DNA from: [Actinobacillus] rossii
GTDB lineage: Bacteria > Pseudomonadota > Gammaproteobacteria > Enterobacterales > Pasteurellaceae
DNA: 64,000 nt
Assembly: GCA_900444965.1 (NCBI GenBank)
Contig: UFRQ01000003.1
Span: forward strand, 1,364,001 to 1,428,000
Direction of reading: 5' to 3'
The stretch's first letter is position 1. Each line of letters opens with the position of its first letter. This document shows, piece after piece, positions 8,695 to 17,256 of this stretch. Under the pieces are notes generated by a model. That model did not search any database, was not told where the DNA came from, and worked only from the letters and a program-made list of their open reading frames with translations. Position numbers and translations under genes: made by a program.

Positions 8695-10455
8695 TTATTT
8701 CCAGTTTTCACGTTTGGCTTTTTGCAATTTTGCATAAGCGACGAGTAATTTTTGGTGTGCTGCAAATTTTTGTAAATGTTCATCATCCGCCAATAGATCA
8801 TAGAATGGATTGCCACCTTGAACGGCATTCCACGCAAAATCCACCGCACTTTTACCGTACATTTTTTCAAAGACCATACGATATTGTTCCGCATCACGTT
8901 CTTCATCTAAGAACAATTCGATTGAGCTGATTAAGCAACGATAGTAGTTGGCGCGTTCAGGGGTAAAGACGGAGCTATTCATATTGTATGTCCAGTTCGC
9001 CCAATCTAGCGCAAGCTCTAAATCACCTAAGGCAAGATAAAGCATTGATTTTAATTCTCCTACGCGTAAGGTTGTCCAGCCTGATTTTGGTGGTGGCACG
9101 ATACCAATAAATTCACGCACACGTGTTGCGTCATCAATACCTTGTTCATCCAGTTCATCGAGTAATTCTTGATAGGTTTCTTCATCGTGGTGGAAGTGTG
9201 GTAAATCAAGCAAGATTTCGCGCCAATCCATTCCCATATTGTTATTGGCATAGATTAAATCATCGGCTGGATAAATATCTGACATCGATGGCACAATAAT
9301 ACGGCAGGCGTACACATCTAAATGGTTGTAATCCATAATGTACACTTCTTTTCCGTTTTCATTGAAAATTTGCATTAAATTTGCGTATTCTTCTTGGGTT
9401 GTACCTGAAAAATCCCAATGAACAAAAGGATAATCCGCATCATTTTTAAAGAGATCCCATGAAATTAAACCGCTTGAATCAATAAAGTGTGTTTCAAGGT
9501 TAGCGTGTTCTGCCACATCATCATTGTTGAAAGATGGTGGTGCAAAAACATCGAGATCTTTTAAGCTGCGACCTTGCAATAATTCTGTGACAGTACGCTC
9601 AAACGCCACTTGGAAATTAGGATGTGCACCAAATGATGCAAAACAAGTACCATTATTTGGATTTAATAAAATCACACAAATAACAGGATATTGACCACCT
9701 AATGATGCATCGTACGCCAAAATAGGGAATCCTTCTTGTTCCAATTTTTGGATAGACGCTTGAATGGTCGGATATTGTGCAATCACTTCATCAGGAATAC
9801 GCGGCAGACTAATGGCCTCAGCAATGATTTTGTTTTTCACATAACGTTCAAATACTTCTGATAAACCTTGCACGCGCGCTTCGTGTTTTGTGTTGCCTGC
9901 AGACATCCCATTTGATACATACAAATTCGCAATAATACTTTGTGGAATGTAAACGGTTTGTTGATCCGATTGGCGCACATAAGGCATAGCTACGATACCG
10001 CGATCATAATTACCCGATTGTAGATCCACTAATAATTCAGGCGTTAATTCTCCTTCAGGATCAAAATAACCAAGTAAATAGTCATCTAAAATGCCTTCAG
10101 GCAACATATCGTCGTCTTCGATTTCAAACCATTTTTCGCTTGGATAATGGACAAAATCACCATTAGCAATTTCTTGCCCTAAATAATAATCAGCAAAGAA
10201 ATAATTAGTAGAAAGGCGTTCAAAATATTCACCTAAAGCAGAGGCAAGCGCTGCTTTTTTGCTTCCACCTTTACCATTAGCAAAGCATTGTGGGCAATCT
10301 TTATCACGCACATGTACTGACCATACATTAGGTACGGGGTTAAGCCAAGATGCTTCTTCAATGTTAAAACCAAGTGCGGTTAATTTTTGTTGGAATTTCG
10401 CAATACTGTCTTCCAACGCCGCGTCTTTGCCAGGGATAAAGGTTTGTTCTGTCAT
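8695..10455 (-). CDS. ycaO: YcaO-domain protein, ribosomal protein S12 methylthiolation accessory factor
   Basis: 586 residues from the ATG at 10455, the same length as E. coli YcaO. That start (MTEQTFIPGKDAALE) is preceded by AGGAGAAAATTCC; an in-frame start 57 bases upstream has no such site. YcaO proteins share an ATP-binding fold, and in E. coli this one assists RimO in beta-methylthiolation of S12 Asp88. The GSKKAALASALGEYFERL segment (about residues 80-100) belongs to the conserved ATP/Mg region. The C-terminal third is the TPR-like extension of this subfamily. Confidence 0.92.
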   Translation of the reverse strand: MTEQTFIPGKDAALEDSIAKFQQKLTALGFNIEEASWLNPVPNVWSVHVRDKDCPQCFANGKGGSKKAALASALGEYFERLSTNYFFADYYLGQEIANGDFVHYPSEKWFEIEDDDMLPEGILDDYLLGYFDPEGELTPELLVDLQSGNYDRGIVAMPYVRQSDQQTVYIPQSIIANLYVSNGMSAGNTKHEARVQGLSEVFERYVKNKIIAEAISLPRIPDEVIAQYPTIQASIQKLEQEGFPILAYDASLGGQYPVICVILLNPNNGTCFASFGAHPNFQVAFERTVTELLQGRSLKDLDVFAPPSFNNDDVAEHANLETHFIDSSGLISWDLFKNDADYPFVHWDFSGTTQEEYANLMQIFNENGKEVYIMDYNHLDVYACRIIVPSMSDIYPADDLIYANNNMGMDWREILLDLPHFHHDEETYQELLDELDEQGIDDATRVREFIGIVPPPKSGWTTLRVGELKSMLYLALGDLELALDWANWTYNMNSSVFTPERANYYRCLISSIELFLDEERDAEQYRMVFEKMYGKSAVDFAWNAVQGGNPFYDLLADDEHLQKFAAHQKLLVAYAKLQKAKRENWK

Positions 10456-10540
10456 GGAATTTTCTCCTAAAAATATGTCGCGAATAATAGGTGAAAATTC
10501 TAGTTTGCTCAAGGTTTATTTTGTGACCTTTTAACTCTCT

Positions 10541-11239
10541 TTATATTTTATGGGCTGTTTCTCTGAATGCGGAAACGGGATTTAATATTTCTTGATTTTC
10601 AAACAGCACTCTTTGAGGTTGTAAGGAAAGGGGAATGCTGCATTTTCGTGCTACGATGACGGACTGCGAGGCTAACCATTTTAATTCATGTTTAATTGGA
10701 AGAATTTGACTATCTAAGATTTCAAAGCCGAGCAATTCCAACCAGTCAATAATATGCCAACGACAGAAATGGCGATAACGAAAGTGGCCGATATAGTGTT
10801 TAAATAACAGTTTGCTTAATGGATTGAATAGAGATAATAACAAATAACCATCATCACTCAGCATACGAGAGATTTCACGTAATAGTTGATGAGGATCTTG
10901 AGTGAAATTCAAGGTGTTCGCAAGTAAGCAAACATCAATGGTGTTATCACCGAAAGGCAATTCGTGCAAGCTATCTTCGATAAGAATGATGTTATTTTGT
11001 TGACAAAGTGCGGTCAAATTTTGGGGTGTTTCAGACGTAAGTAGCACTTGCTGGCACTCTGTTTTGCAATGAATTTCTGCGCTTAAACCGCCCACTTTTA
11101 ACAAGCGTCGCCCTGTAGCCCTTGTAAACCAGCGTTCAAAATAGCTTTCAAGTAGAGTAGAATAAGCTGAACCATTTGGAAGCTGTTGCCAGCTTGTTGG
11201 TAAGTTCAATGAATGGGGATATTTTGCGCGCCATTTCAT
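10541..11239 (-). CDS. SAM-dependent methyltransferase, YafS-like
   Basis: About 232 residues of a class I methyltransferase. The core runs from the [11 protein letters not shown] region through [19 protein letters not shown] (post-motif Asp) to [21 protein letters not shown] chose the ATG at 11239, which has GGAG six bases upstream. It is transcribed divergently from gloB with a very short spacer, the same arrangement as yafS-gloB in E. coli. The substrate is unknown. Confidence 0.78.
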   Translation of the reverse strand: MKWRAKYPHSLNLPTSWQQLPNGSAYSTLLESYFERWFTRATGRRLLKVGGLSAEIHCKTECQQVLLTSETPQNLTALCQQNNIILIEDSLHELPFGDNTIDVCLLANTLNFTQDPHQLLREISRMLSDDGYLLLSLFNPLSKLLFKHYIGHFRYRHFCRWHIIDWLELLGFEILDSQILPIKHELKWLASQSVIVARKCSIPLSLQPQRVLFENQEILNPVSAFRETAHKI

Positions 11240-11261
11240 TATTAACTCCAAAGGATGTTTT

Positions 11262-11963
11262 ATGTTAACACCAATTCCTGCTCTTAATGATAACTATATT
11301 TGGGTTTATGGACGAGAAAATTGTTCCGTAATTGTGATCGATATTCCAGAAATAATAAATTTATTGCCATTTTTACAGGAAAAACAGCTTTCTGTTGCAG
11401 CGGTTTTATTGACTCATAAGCATCATGATCATGTGGGTGGCGTTGCTGCTTTTAAACAATACTTTCCTAATGTGCCAATTTATGGCACTGATGAATGTGC
11501 TGAGCAAGGTGCAACCAATATAATTAATGAAGGCGTAATTTCGGTAGCAAATTATACTATTCAAGTGATTCCTACAGGTGGGCATACGGAACAGCACGTC
11601 AGTTATTTGGTGGACGGGTATTTATTTTGCGGGGATGTGCTTTTTTCTGCAGGATGTGGTCGTGTGTTTACAGGTAACTATGAACAAATGTTTCAATCTT
11701 TACAACGTTTAAACGTATTGCCAGCAGAAACAAAAATTTGTCCAGCTCATGAATATACGCTGAACAATCTTATTTTTGCGGAAAGCGTATTGAAAGAGAA
11801 AAGTGCGGTCAAAAAGCATCGTGTTTTAGTCGAAAAATGGCGTGCTGAGAATCACCCGAGTTTACCCACAACGTTAGAGTTAGAACGTCAAATTAATCCG
11901 TTTTTGCAGGCTGAAACATTGGACGAATTTAAAGCCCTGCGTATAGCCAAGGATACTTTCTAG
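11262..11963 (+). CDS. gloB: Hydroxyacylglutathione hydrolase (glyoxalase II)
   Basis: This 233-residue metallo-beta-lactamase-fold enzyme hydrolyses S-lactoylglutathione in methylglyoxal detoxification. The metal-binding motif THKHHDH is present, with further ligands in GGHTEQHV, the Asp of [17 protein letters not shown] and the His of CPAHEYT. The C-terminal substrate-binding domain is present but slightly short. An uptake signal sits inside the gene near 11802. The end converges on the ligase gene. Confidence 0.94.
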   Translation: MLTPIPALNDNYIWVYGRENCSVIVIDIPEIINLLPFLQEKQLSVAAVLLTHKHHDHVGGVAAFKQYFPNVPIYGTDECAEQGATNIINEGVISVANYTIQVIPTGGHTEQHVSYLVDGYLFCGDVLFSAGCGRVFTGNYEQMFQSLQRLNVLPAETKICPAHEYTLNNLIFAESVLKEKSAVKKHRVLVEKWRAENHPSLPTTLELERQINPFLQAETLDEFKALRIAKDTF

Positions 11964-11975
11964 TTTCGGTTTAGT

Positions 11976-12791
11976 TTATTTTTTCTCTCGCCAATAAGTA
12001 GCAAATCTGGGTTTACCGGAATTGGTTAAGCCGCGATATTTATACGTAATCACCGAACCAATCGGTGGTGGTGTTGTGCGTTCTTCCAAATTGAAACCTG
12101 AACCGATTTTAAAGCGCCCGCGATGGTTTTCACAGGTTAATGCTCCAAGTATGTTTTCAAATTGTCCTTTGCCTTTGTGGTGTTCAATAACTGTACATTC
12201 TTCATCAAATGCGGTCTTAAATTTAAGTATTTGTGAACTTCGTTTACCAAATTCATAAGGCGCATTAGGATTGCGCACGACAACCCCTTCACCGCCTAAT
12301 TTTTCGATTTCTGTCAAAAAGGCTTGTAAATGTTGTGAAGATTGTACAGGAATCTGCGTAATTATTTTGATATAAGGCGTAGGGTGAGTGTTTAAATAGT
12401 GCGCTAATGTTGCTAATCGTTGATGGAGATCGCCTTGTGCATTGGGCACATCAAACACGTGTAAGGCTAATGTTTCCCAACCTGTATCTTTCTGTGAACG
12501 GATAATAGATGAAATTTTTTCAAATTGACCACGTTCAGAAAATAACTCGCCATCAATAGCAAAAGGTGGAAAATGTTGTAAAAAATAATGGGGTGGTGTA
12601 AGAATTTGGTTCTGTCTTGTATAAAGCTGTTTACCGTCCCAATATCCACGGATACCATCCAATTTTTCGCTCATTACCCAGCCTGTAATATCTTGTTTTT
12701 CATAGCTTTGCAGTAACATCAAATCTGGTGGATTTCCCACCGCACTTTGAACGACTAATAAGAGCCACATTATCAAAAGGATCTTTTTCAT
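11976..12791 (-). CDS. ATP-dependent DNA ligase with signal peptide
   Basis: A 271-residue minimal ATP ligase. Nucleotidyltransferase motif I is EKLDG, with K43 the adenylated lysine. Later motifs include FAIDGELFSER, GGEGVVVRNP and ILKFK, followed by a C-terminal OB fold (ITYKYRGLTNSGKPRF). Residues 1-18 form a hydrophobic leader, which suggests export to the periplasm. H. influenzae has a well-characterised ATP ligase of nearly this size. A link to competence is speculative. The bacterial NAD-dependent ligase is not in this window. Confidence 0.93.
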   Translation of the reverse strand: MKKILLIMWLLLVVQSAVGNPPDLMLLQSYEKQDITGWVMSEKLDGIRGYWDGKQLYTRQNQILTPPHYFLQHFPPFAIDGELFSERGQFEKISSIIRSQKDTGWETLALHVFDVPNAQGDLHQRLATLAHYLNTHPTPYIKIITQIPVQSSQHLQAFLTEIEKLGGEGVVVRNPNAPYEFGKRSSQILKFKTAFDEECTVIEHHKGKGQFENILGALTCENHRGRFKIGSGFNLEERTTPPPIGSVITYKYRGLTNSGKPRFATYWREKK

Positions 12792-13035
12792 TATCGTTTC
12801 TCCTATAAAAATGCTGTTATTGCAATATACCCTTGTTTATTTGACAAGCAAACGGTTGCGTATTTGGAATAAAGATCACAAAATTAGCTAAAGTGCGGTT
12901 GAAAAATTCTTTGTTTTTTGACCGCGCTTTTTTATGAATTGAATTCATACATAATCCAAACTTTTTTCACGTTACGAATAGTTATTTCTTTGTTAGAATA
13001 TTTTCAATTTAAAACGATACAGAAGGATTTTTAGA

Positions 13036-14184
13036 ATGTCTCAATTATTCCCAAATGCAACACAACGTACATCGGCACCTTACCGTTTTGATATTGTTGG
13101 TAGTTTTTTACGTTCTGAGGCAATTAAAAATGCACGTTCAGCTTGTTCTTGCGGAGATATTTCTTGCACTGATTTAACTCAAGTCGAAGATACAGAAATT
13201 GCAAAACTTGTGGCGCATCAAAAAGCAGTAGGACTGCATGCAGTGACAGATGGTGAATTCCGTCGTACCTTTTGGCACTTGGATTTCTTGGCGGGTTTAG
13301 ATGGTATTGAAGAAGTCGATGCAGAGAAATTTTCAGTACAATTTAAACACCACAATGTTCGTCCTAAAACATTAAAAATTGTAGATAAAGTTAATTTTAG
13401 CGAAACACACCCGTTTGTTGAACATTTTCGTTCTGTTAATGTGATTGCTAATGGTACTGAAGTGAAATTTACTATCCCTTCGCCGTCTATGTTGCATTTA
13501 ATTACCAATGTTCGTGCGACAGATTATCAACCGATTCCACGTTATAAAAACAACAATCAGCAATTATTAGATGATATCGCGGATGCTTATATTAAGGCGA
13601 TGAACGTGTTTTATCAGCTTGGTTGTCGTAATTTACAATTAGATGATACCAGTTGGGGCGAATTCTGTGCGGAAGATAAGCGTGCTGCTTATAAAGCGCG
13701 TGGATTCGATCTTGATCAAATCGCAAAAGATTATGTCTATATGGTGAATAAAATTGTAGATGCCAAACCTGCACAAGATATTGCAATTACTATGCATATT
13801 TGCCGCGGTAATTTCCGTTCAACGTGGTTCTCTGCGGGGGGCTATGAGCCTGTTGCCGAAATTTTATTCGGCACTTGCCGGGTGGATGGTTTCTTCTTGG
13901 AATATGATAGTGACCGTGCGGGAGATTTTAAACCATTACGTTTTATTAAAAACCAACAGGTAGTGCTTGGTTTAGTGACTTCAAAAGATGGCACATTAGA
14001 AAATAAAGATGACATCATCGCACGAATTAAAGAAGCAACGCAATATGTGGACATTAACCAACTTTGTTTAAGCCCGCAATGTGGTTTTGCTTCCACAGAA
14101 GAAGGAAATATTTTGACTGAAGAACAACAATGGGCAAAACTGAATTTTATTCGTGAAGTGGCGGAAGAAGTCTGGGGGAAATAA
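13036..14184 (+). CDS. Cobalamin-independent methionine synthase family protein (MetE C-domain type)
   Basis: A 382-residue stand-alone protein resembling the catalytic C-terminal half of MetE (YxjG/YxjH type). The zinc-site pattern is visible as the His and Cys of MHICRGN, the Glu of FFLEYD and the Cys of PQCGFAS. Such proteins transfer methyl groups to homocysteine from folate or another donor. An extra cysteine-rich N-terminal patch (SACSCGDISC, near residues 36-45) is visible. AGAAGGA precedes the start. The 244-base upstream gap holds an uptake sequence and presumably the promoter. Confidence 0.85.
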   Translation: MSQLFPNATQRTSAPYRFDIVGSFLRSEAIKNARSACSCGDISCTDLTQVEDTEIAKLVAHQKAVGLHAVTDGEFRRTFWHLDFLAGLDGIEEVDAEKFSVQFKHHNVRPKTLKIVDKVNFSETHPFVEHFRSVNVIANGTEVKFTIPSPSMLHLITNVRATDYQPIPRYKNNNQQLLDDIADAYIKAMNVFYQLGCRNLQLDDTSWGEFCAEDKRAAYKARGFDLDQIAKDYVYMVNKIVDAKPAQDIAITMHICRGNFRSTWFSAGGYEPVAEILFGTCRVDGFFLEYDSDRAGDFKPLRFIKNQQVVLGLVTSKDGTLENKDDIIARIKEATQYVDINQLCLSPQCGFASTEEGNILTEEQQWAKLNFIREVAEEVWGK

Positions 14185-14213
14185 ATCTGTTGTAATGTAT
14201 CTGTTTTGATACG

Positions 14214-14243
14214 TAGGCACTAGTTAATTCTAGTGCCTTTTTT
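14214..14243 (+). terminator. Terminator after the MetE-like gene
   Basis: A perfect stem GGCACTAG / CTAGTGCC with a 6-nt loop, followed by a seven-T run. It lies about 30 bases beyond the stop codon. It also stands just past the 3' end of the minus-strand CysA remnant. Confidence 0.85.
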
Positions 14244-14259
14244 TCAATATGATAGTGGC

Positions 14260-14730
14260 TTAAATATTCATTTGTTGGAATAAATTTAATTTATCTGGGA
14301 CTAAATAAATTTGCTCATTGAGCTGATATTGTGCATTGGAATAGGCGGCCTTGGTCAGAATTACTTCAATTGGCTGTTCGCTTTGTGCACTTTGAATTTC
14401 AATACGAACAATAAATCCAATGGCGTTAATATGCGTGATTTTGCCTACAGCTAGCGCGTTTTCGCTTGAGCGTGAAAGTGTGAGCTCATAAGGGCGAATA
14501 TACGCGGTGGCAGATTGATTCTCCACTGGCGTGGTGACATTGGTATGGGCACCTATATTATGGGCAAATTCGCCGATCACTAATTTTCCTTGATCAATGT
14601 GTCCATGGAAAACATTGACGTCCCCCACAAATTGGGTAACAAATGGGGTTTGCGGAGCATGATAAATTTCATTCGGATTATCAATTTGCTCAATTTGCCC
14701 TTGATTCATCAGCACAATACGATCGGACAC
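14260..14730 (-). pseudogene. Remnant of a CysA-like sulfate/iron ABC transporter ATPase
   Basis: About 157 residues matching only the C-terminal end of a CysA-type ATPase: the H-loop-distal segment SDRIVLMNQGQIEQIDNPNEIYHAP and the regulatory TOBE-like domain. The in-frame sequence upstream still reads LDV before SDRI, then meets a TAG. The Walker A, signature and Walker B regions are absent. No permease or binding-protein gene is nearby. This is a decayed gene that cannot power transport. Confidence 0.82.
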
Positions 14731-14778
14731 GTCTAAACAAGCCTAGAACAGAATAACAAAATAGTGAAAAAACAAACC

Positions 14779-14805
14779 GCACTTTGATCATCAAAGTGCG
14801 GTTTA
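14779..14805. terminator. Uptake-sequence hairpin
   Basis: Two uptake signals in opposite orientation, ACCGCACTTTGA and TCAAAGTGCGGT, form a perfect stem followed by a T-rich tract on the plus strand. Such paired uptake signals often serve as terminators in Haemophilus. It isolates the CysA remnant from the lipoprotein gene that begins at 14942. Confidence 0.75.
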
Positions 14806-14913
14806 TTCTATTTATACAATTAAAGCAAGTTTCTTATTTTTCAGTGGGTTGACTAATTGTTATGAATGTGGCACAGTAAAAGATACTGCGTCAGATGTTT
14901 AGGGGGCAGATTT

Positions 14914-14931
14914 TTATAATTTTTATTATAA
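14914..14931 (+). promoter_or_regulatory. AT-rich dyad upstream of the lipoprotein start
   Basis: A perfect inverted repeat TTATAAT-TTTT-ATTATAA ends 10 bases before the ATG at 14942 and runs into the AAGG ribosome site. It could be an operator for a metal-responsive repressor such as Fur, but it is too AT-rich to match a Fur box with confidence. Confidence 0.3.
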
Positions 14932-14941
14932 GGTATTTTTT

Positions 14942-14976
14942 ATGAAACACACTGTAAAATTAAGTTTTACTGTATT
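14942..14976 (+). pseudogene. 5' fragment of a TbpB-like surface lipoprotein gene, cut by the prophage
   Basis: This fragment starts with ATG, has AAGG upstream and encodes MKHTVKLSFTV plus two bases of the next codon. It then runs into the prophage terminus at 14977. Joined to 51888 onwards it restores LATSLLVAC in the same frame, giving a positively charged n-region, hydrophobic core and lipobox. If translated in place it reads about 17 more codons into the phage end before a TAG. The rest of the gene is at 51884-52743. Confidence 0.85.
14973..14976 (+). repeat. Prophage-flanking direct repeat, copy 1 (TATT)
   Basis: TATT immediately precedes the TGT terminus of the prophage and recurs directly after the other terminus at 51884-51887. 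Mu-type transposition duplicates 5 bp; here only four match, so the fifth has changed or been lost. Confidence 0.65.
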
Positions 14977-15056
14977 TGTAAGCGCGCGAAATTTTTTGCA
15001 TAAAATGCCAGTTTTATTTGCATAGTAAAATCTTAAAATCTATGCAAATAAAACTG
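14977..15056. promoter_or_regulatory. Prophage right end with transposase-binding-type sites
   Basis: TGTAAGCG begins at 14977. TTTTGCATA-like sites lie near 14994, 15017 and, inverted, 15040. The last two are part of a perfect 17-bp inverted repeat (15009-15025 and 15040-15056) with a 14-base spacer. By analogy with Mu these are R1-R3 sites bound by the transposase, although the inverted pair is not Mu's usual right-end layout. Confidence 0.6.
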
Positions 15057-15071
15057 ATTTTTTTGAAATTT

Positions 15072-15104
15072 AAAAGCCCTTTAAAATCACTTTAAAGGGC
15101 TTTT
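15072..15104. terminator. Terminator after the Dam-type methylase
   Basis: A perfect 14-bp inverted repeat AAAAGCCCTTTAAA / TTTAAAGGGCTTTT with a 5-nt loop. It ends 5 bases before the stop codon of the methylase gene and supplies a U tract on either strand. Confidence 0.85.
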
Positions 15105-15109
15105 ATTAC

Positions 15110-15949
15110 TTAAAACTTAAACACCATATTATCTTCATACTTTCCTGAGTAACTTGTTGAAGTATTTACAACAATACGCTCATAATTCTGAAATGTTTGC
15201 CAGTTATCCCATTTATCATCAATCATTGCATCTACATAACGCACAAACTCGCTTTTAGTCGAACTGAAGAACACAAAAGGCGGTCGGGTTAAATGGATTA
15301 ACCGCAAGAAATCAACTAAATCAAAATAAGTTGTCTGTTTGTAACTTGCTTGATGCGTGCATAAATAAGGTGGATCTAACACAAACAACGCTTTCGGATC
15401 GTTTTGATATTTAGGCAGTAACGTATGAAAGCTCTCGCTGACTACTTCAATACCATCTAAATAGCCGTCCGCACTGGGATAATCAGATTGTCTGATACAA
15501 TGCCAAAAATCTTCTTTAAATAGTTCGTCTAGCGTTGCAACTTGCTGACCGCTGAAACATAACCACGAACATAAGATATGCTCATTGATATAACCATCAA
15601 AACCTTTGATAACTTCGATAATCTTGGATTTTACGTCATTTGGCACTTTCTTTTGTCTTTCACAAGTAGAAAGTAACGGATAAATCAGTCGGCGTAAGCG
15701 GTTAATATCATCAATATGCGCCAATCGTTCTGCGTAACCATCGAAATCGTTATAAATAACAGTTGCTTTGGGTTTTAACCGCTTAGCCACGTAGCTGAGT
15801 AAACCGCTACCGCCAAACGCATCCACAATCGTCCAACCTTCGCCGTCGCAGGGGATACGCTCAAGCAGGCGTTCAAAATGTTTTAAAAACATTCGTTTCT
15901 GCCCAATAAATGGGAGTGGAGCTTGTTTAAAAATAGGTTGATTTGCCAT
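15110..15949 (-). CDS. Dam-type DNA adenine methylase (prophage)
   Basis: A 279-residue N6-adenine methyltransferase of the D12 class. The SAM-binding segment VDAFGGSGLLS (about residues 43-53) and the catalytic motif DPPY are both present, and the N-terminal QKRMFLKHFERLL fits the class. It occupies the position of Mu mom and follows a com gene. It probably modifies phage DNA late in infection to evade restriction. The target sequence cannot be inferred. It is 57 bases downstream of com. Confidence 0.9.
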   Translation of the reverse strand: MANQPIFKQAPLPFIGQKRMFLKHFERLLERIPCDGEGWTIVDAFGGSGLLSYVAKRLKPKATVIYNDFDGYAERLAHIDDINRLRRLIYPLLSTCERQKKVPNDVKSKIIEVIKGFDGYINEHILCSWLCFSGQQVATLDELFKEDFWHCIRQSDYPSADGYLDGIEVVSESFHTLLPKYQNDPKALFVLDPPYLCTHQASYKQTTYFDLVDFLRLIHLTRPPFVFFSSTKSEFVRYVDAMIDDKWDNWQTFQNYERIVVNTSTSYSGKYEDNMVFKF

Positions 15950-16006
15950 AGTTTATCCTTTTTCTATGGCGTTCAGGTATTCAAGATACTCAGACACTCA
16001 AATCAA

Positions 16007-16123
16007 TTAAAATTTATTTATCTGTTTACAGCGCAAGCATTTAATTTCTAATTGCTGAACTTGCTTTGCTCTTGCTAATAATTTATTGCAATATTTGCAA
16101 CGGATTTCCTTTAAAATTTGCAT
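16007..16123 (-). CDS. com: Com-like zinc-finger translational regulator
   Basis: A 38-residue protein. Four cysteines form a compact finger: CKYC at residues 9-12 and CLRC at 29-32. Its size, cysteine spacing and position next to a terminal DNA-modification gene match Mu Com, which binds mom mRNA and unmasks its ribosome site. Here the downstream gene is a Dam-type methylase, so the predicted target is its leader at 15950-16006. An upstream AAATG-rich leader lacks a strong ribosome site. Confidence 0.8.
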   Translation of the reverse strand: MQILKEIRCKYCNKLLARAKQVQQLEIKCLRCKQINKF

Positions 16124-16340
16124 ATAACATTTTCTCATTCTAATTGGTTTTGTTACAATTTGCTCGCCTAGCTAGGTAGGCGGCATATGGCTATATGCAA
16201 GCGTGTTTTGCGTAGCTGGCATTATCCGTGTTGCAGCACGAATAATGTCGCCGTCTTTAGTTTAGGCTTATTACATATTCACTCCTTAAAATCATTCATC
16301 ATTTCAAGTCAAGACAACGTCTATTCATTTATTTTTTATT
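16124..16340 (-). other. Intergenic region upstream of com with three hairpins
   Basis: No convincing gene is visible. Three inverted repeats are: 16166-16181 (GCCTA/TAGGC), 16183-16198 (GCATAT/ATATGC) and 16221-16246 (10-bp arms ATTATCCGTG and CACGAATAAT, one mismatch). A six-codon ORF (MNDFKE) lies near 16285. The region precedes the com-dam pair and may control it as the mom promoter region does in Mu. Confidence 0.45.
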
Positions 16341-16778
16341 TTAACCTGCCACAATATCTAATTCATTTTCAATAATTTGATGGTTTTCATCTTTATGAAA
16401 CGAGCCATCTGCATTATGCCAATGCACCGCAGGCAATTCTTCCCCCGTTTGTTCAACAACCAATAACTTACCGAATGGGCTTTGATAAACCACTTCAGCA
16501 GTGTTGCCGTTGCGTAGTGTTACCGTACCTTTTGTAGCTTCATAGCTGCGTTGTTTAAGTAAGTAACCTTCTAACTCCCACAACTTCTCAAAGGCTTTTT
16601 TATACGCCATTTGTTCGCCGATTTCGGCATTAAATGTTACTTCAGACACGCAGGCACTTGTACCAACCACTTGAAAGCCATTACAGAGTGTAATCGTACA
16701 AATTGTGAGTGTGCCTTGGTGTACGTAATCGGATTTTTCAACTAAGCCGTTTAAATAATCAACCGTTAATTTTTCCAT
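16341..16778 (-). CDS. Gp49/Gp66-family phage protein
   Basis: 145 residues from the ATG at 16778, which has AAAGGAAACTAAA upstream; longer in-frame starts run into the neighbouring gene. The segment CTITLCNGFQVVGTSACV followed by NAEIGEQMAYKKAFEKLWELEGY matches the N4 gp49 / Sf6 gene 66 family. Function is unknown. It lies between tail-associated genes and the modification genes, in the accessory end of Mu-like phages. Confidence 0.75.
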   Translation of the reverse strand: MEKLTVDYLNGLVEKSDYVHQGTLTICTITLCNGFQVVGTSACVSEVTFNAEIGEQMAYKKAFEKLWELEGYLLKQRSYEATKGTVTLRNGNTAEVVYQSPFGKLLVVEQTGEELPAVHWHNADGSFHKDENHQIIENELDIVAG

Positions 16779-16779
16779 T

Positions 16780-17256
16780 TTAGTTTCCTTTTTTGAAAAT
16801 CGCCGCCAACTGATTAGGACTAAACCGCCACCCCTGCTCATTGCCGAAAATTGCGTTAAAGCACCATTCGCTACAGAAATACTTACTACGTTTTTGCTTG
16901 ATGCCGAATACCACGCCTAATGCACCAATAAAGTCATATTTTTTACCTAAAGTGCGGTTGAAATAGGCTTTAATTTGGTTTTCTGACACGTCATTAAGCG
17001 GAATGAGTGTCCACGTTTTAGCATCGCTCACGTCAATCCGTTTTACACGTACGCCACCGTCGCGTGGTGAACTGGAATAACAGTCATAAACCGTATCGCA
17101 GTCGTAACGGTCGGTAAAATTAATCTGTTTTTCTACGGCAATTTCGCAGTGAGAAAACTCGCCACGCGTAAATACACGCACCACAAAATCCGTCAATTTA
17201 TCCAACAAATCACCCCCATGACCTTTATACAAAGCCAGAAAAATTCTATTTTTCAT
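16780..17256 (-). CDS. Permuted NlpC/P60 (YiiX/papain-like) protein
   Basis: A 158-residue protein in which a histidine (GEFSHCEIAV) precedes the catalytic-type cysteine (KYFCSEW). That order is the circularly permuted arrangement of the YiiX/YebB-like NlpC/P60 group. These are papain-fold hydrolases or amidases. A role in cell-wall processing or host modification is possible, but the substrate is unknown. It overlaps the upstream gene by 11 bases. Confidence 0.7.
   Translation of the reverse strand: MKNRIFLALYKGHGGDLLDKLTDFVVRVFTRGEFSHCEIAVEKQINFTDRYDCDTVYDCYSSSPRDGGVRVKRIDVSDAKTWTLIPLNDVSENQIKAYFNRTLGKKYDFIGALGVVFGIKQKRSKYFCSEWCFNAIFGNEQGWRFSPNQLAAIFKKGN

Noticed and set aside
14779..14805. 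Uptake signal pairs as CRISPR or transposon repeats
   Set aside because: The 9-base core is scattered singly in both orientations across genes and occurs in pairs only as short hairpins; there are no spacers of regular length.
14914..14931. Fur box upstream of the lipoprotein
   Set aside because: The dyad is perfect, but it lacks the G/C positions of a Fur box, so I kept it only as an unassigned operator candidate.
16270..16310. Fourth late-promoter element before com
   Set aside because: TGATGAATG resembles the TGCTGAATG element, but no -10-like hexamer lies 31 bp downstream.
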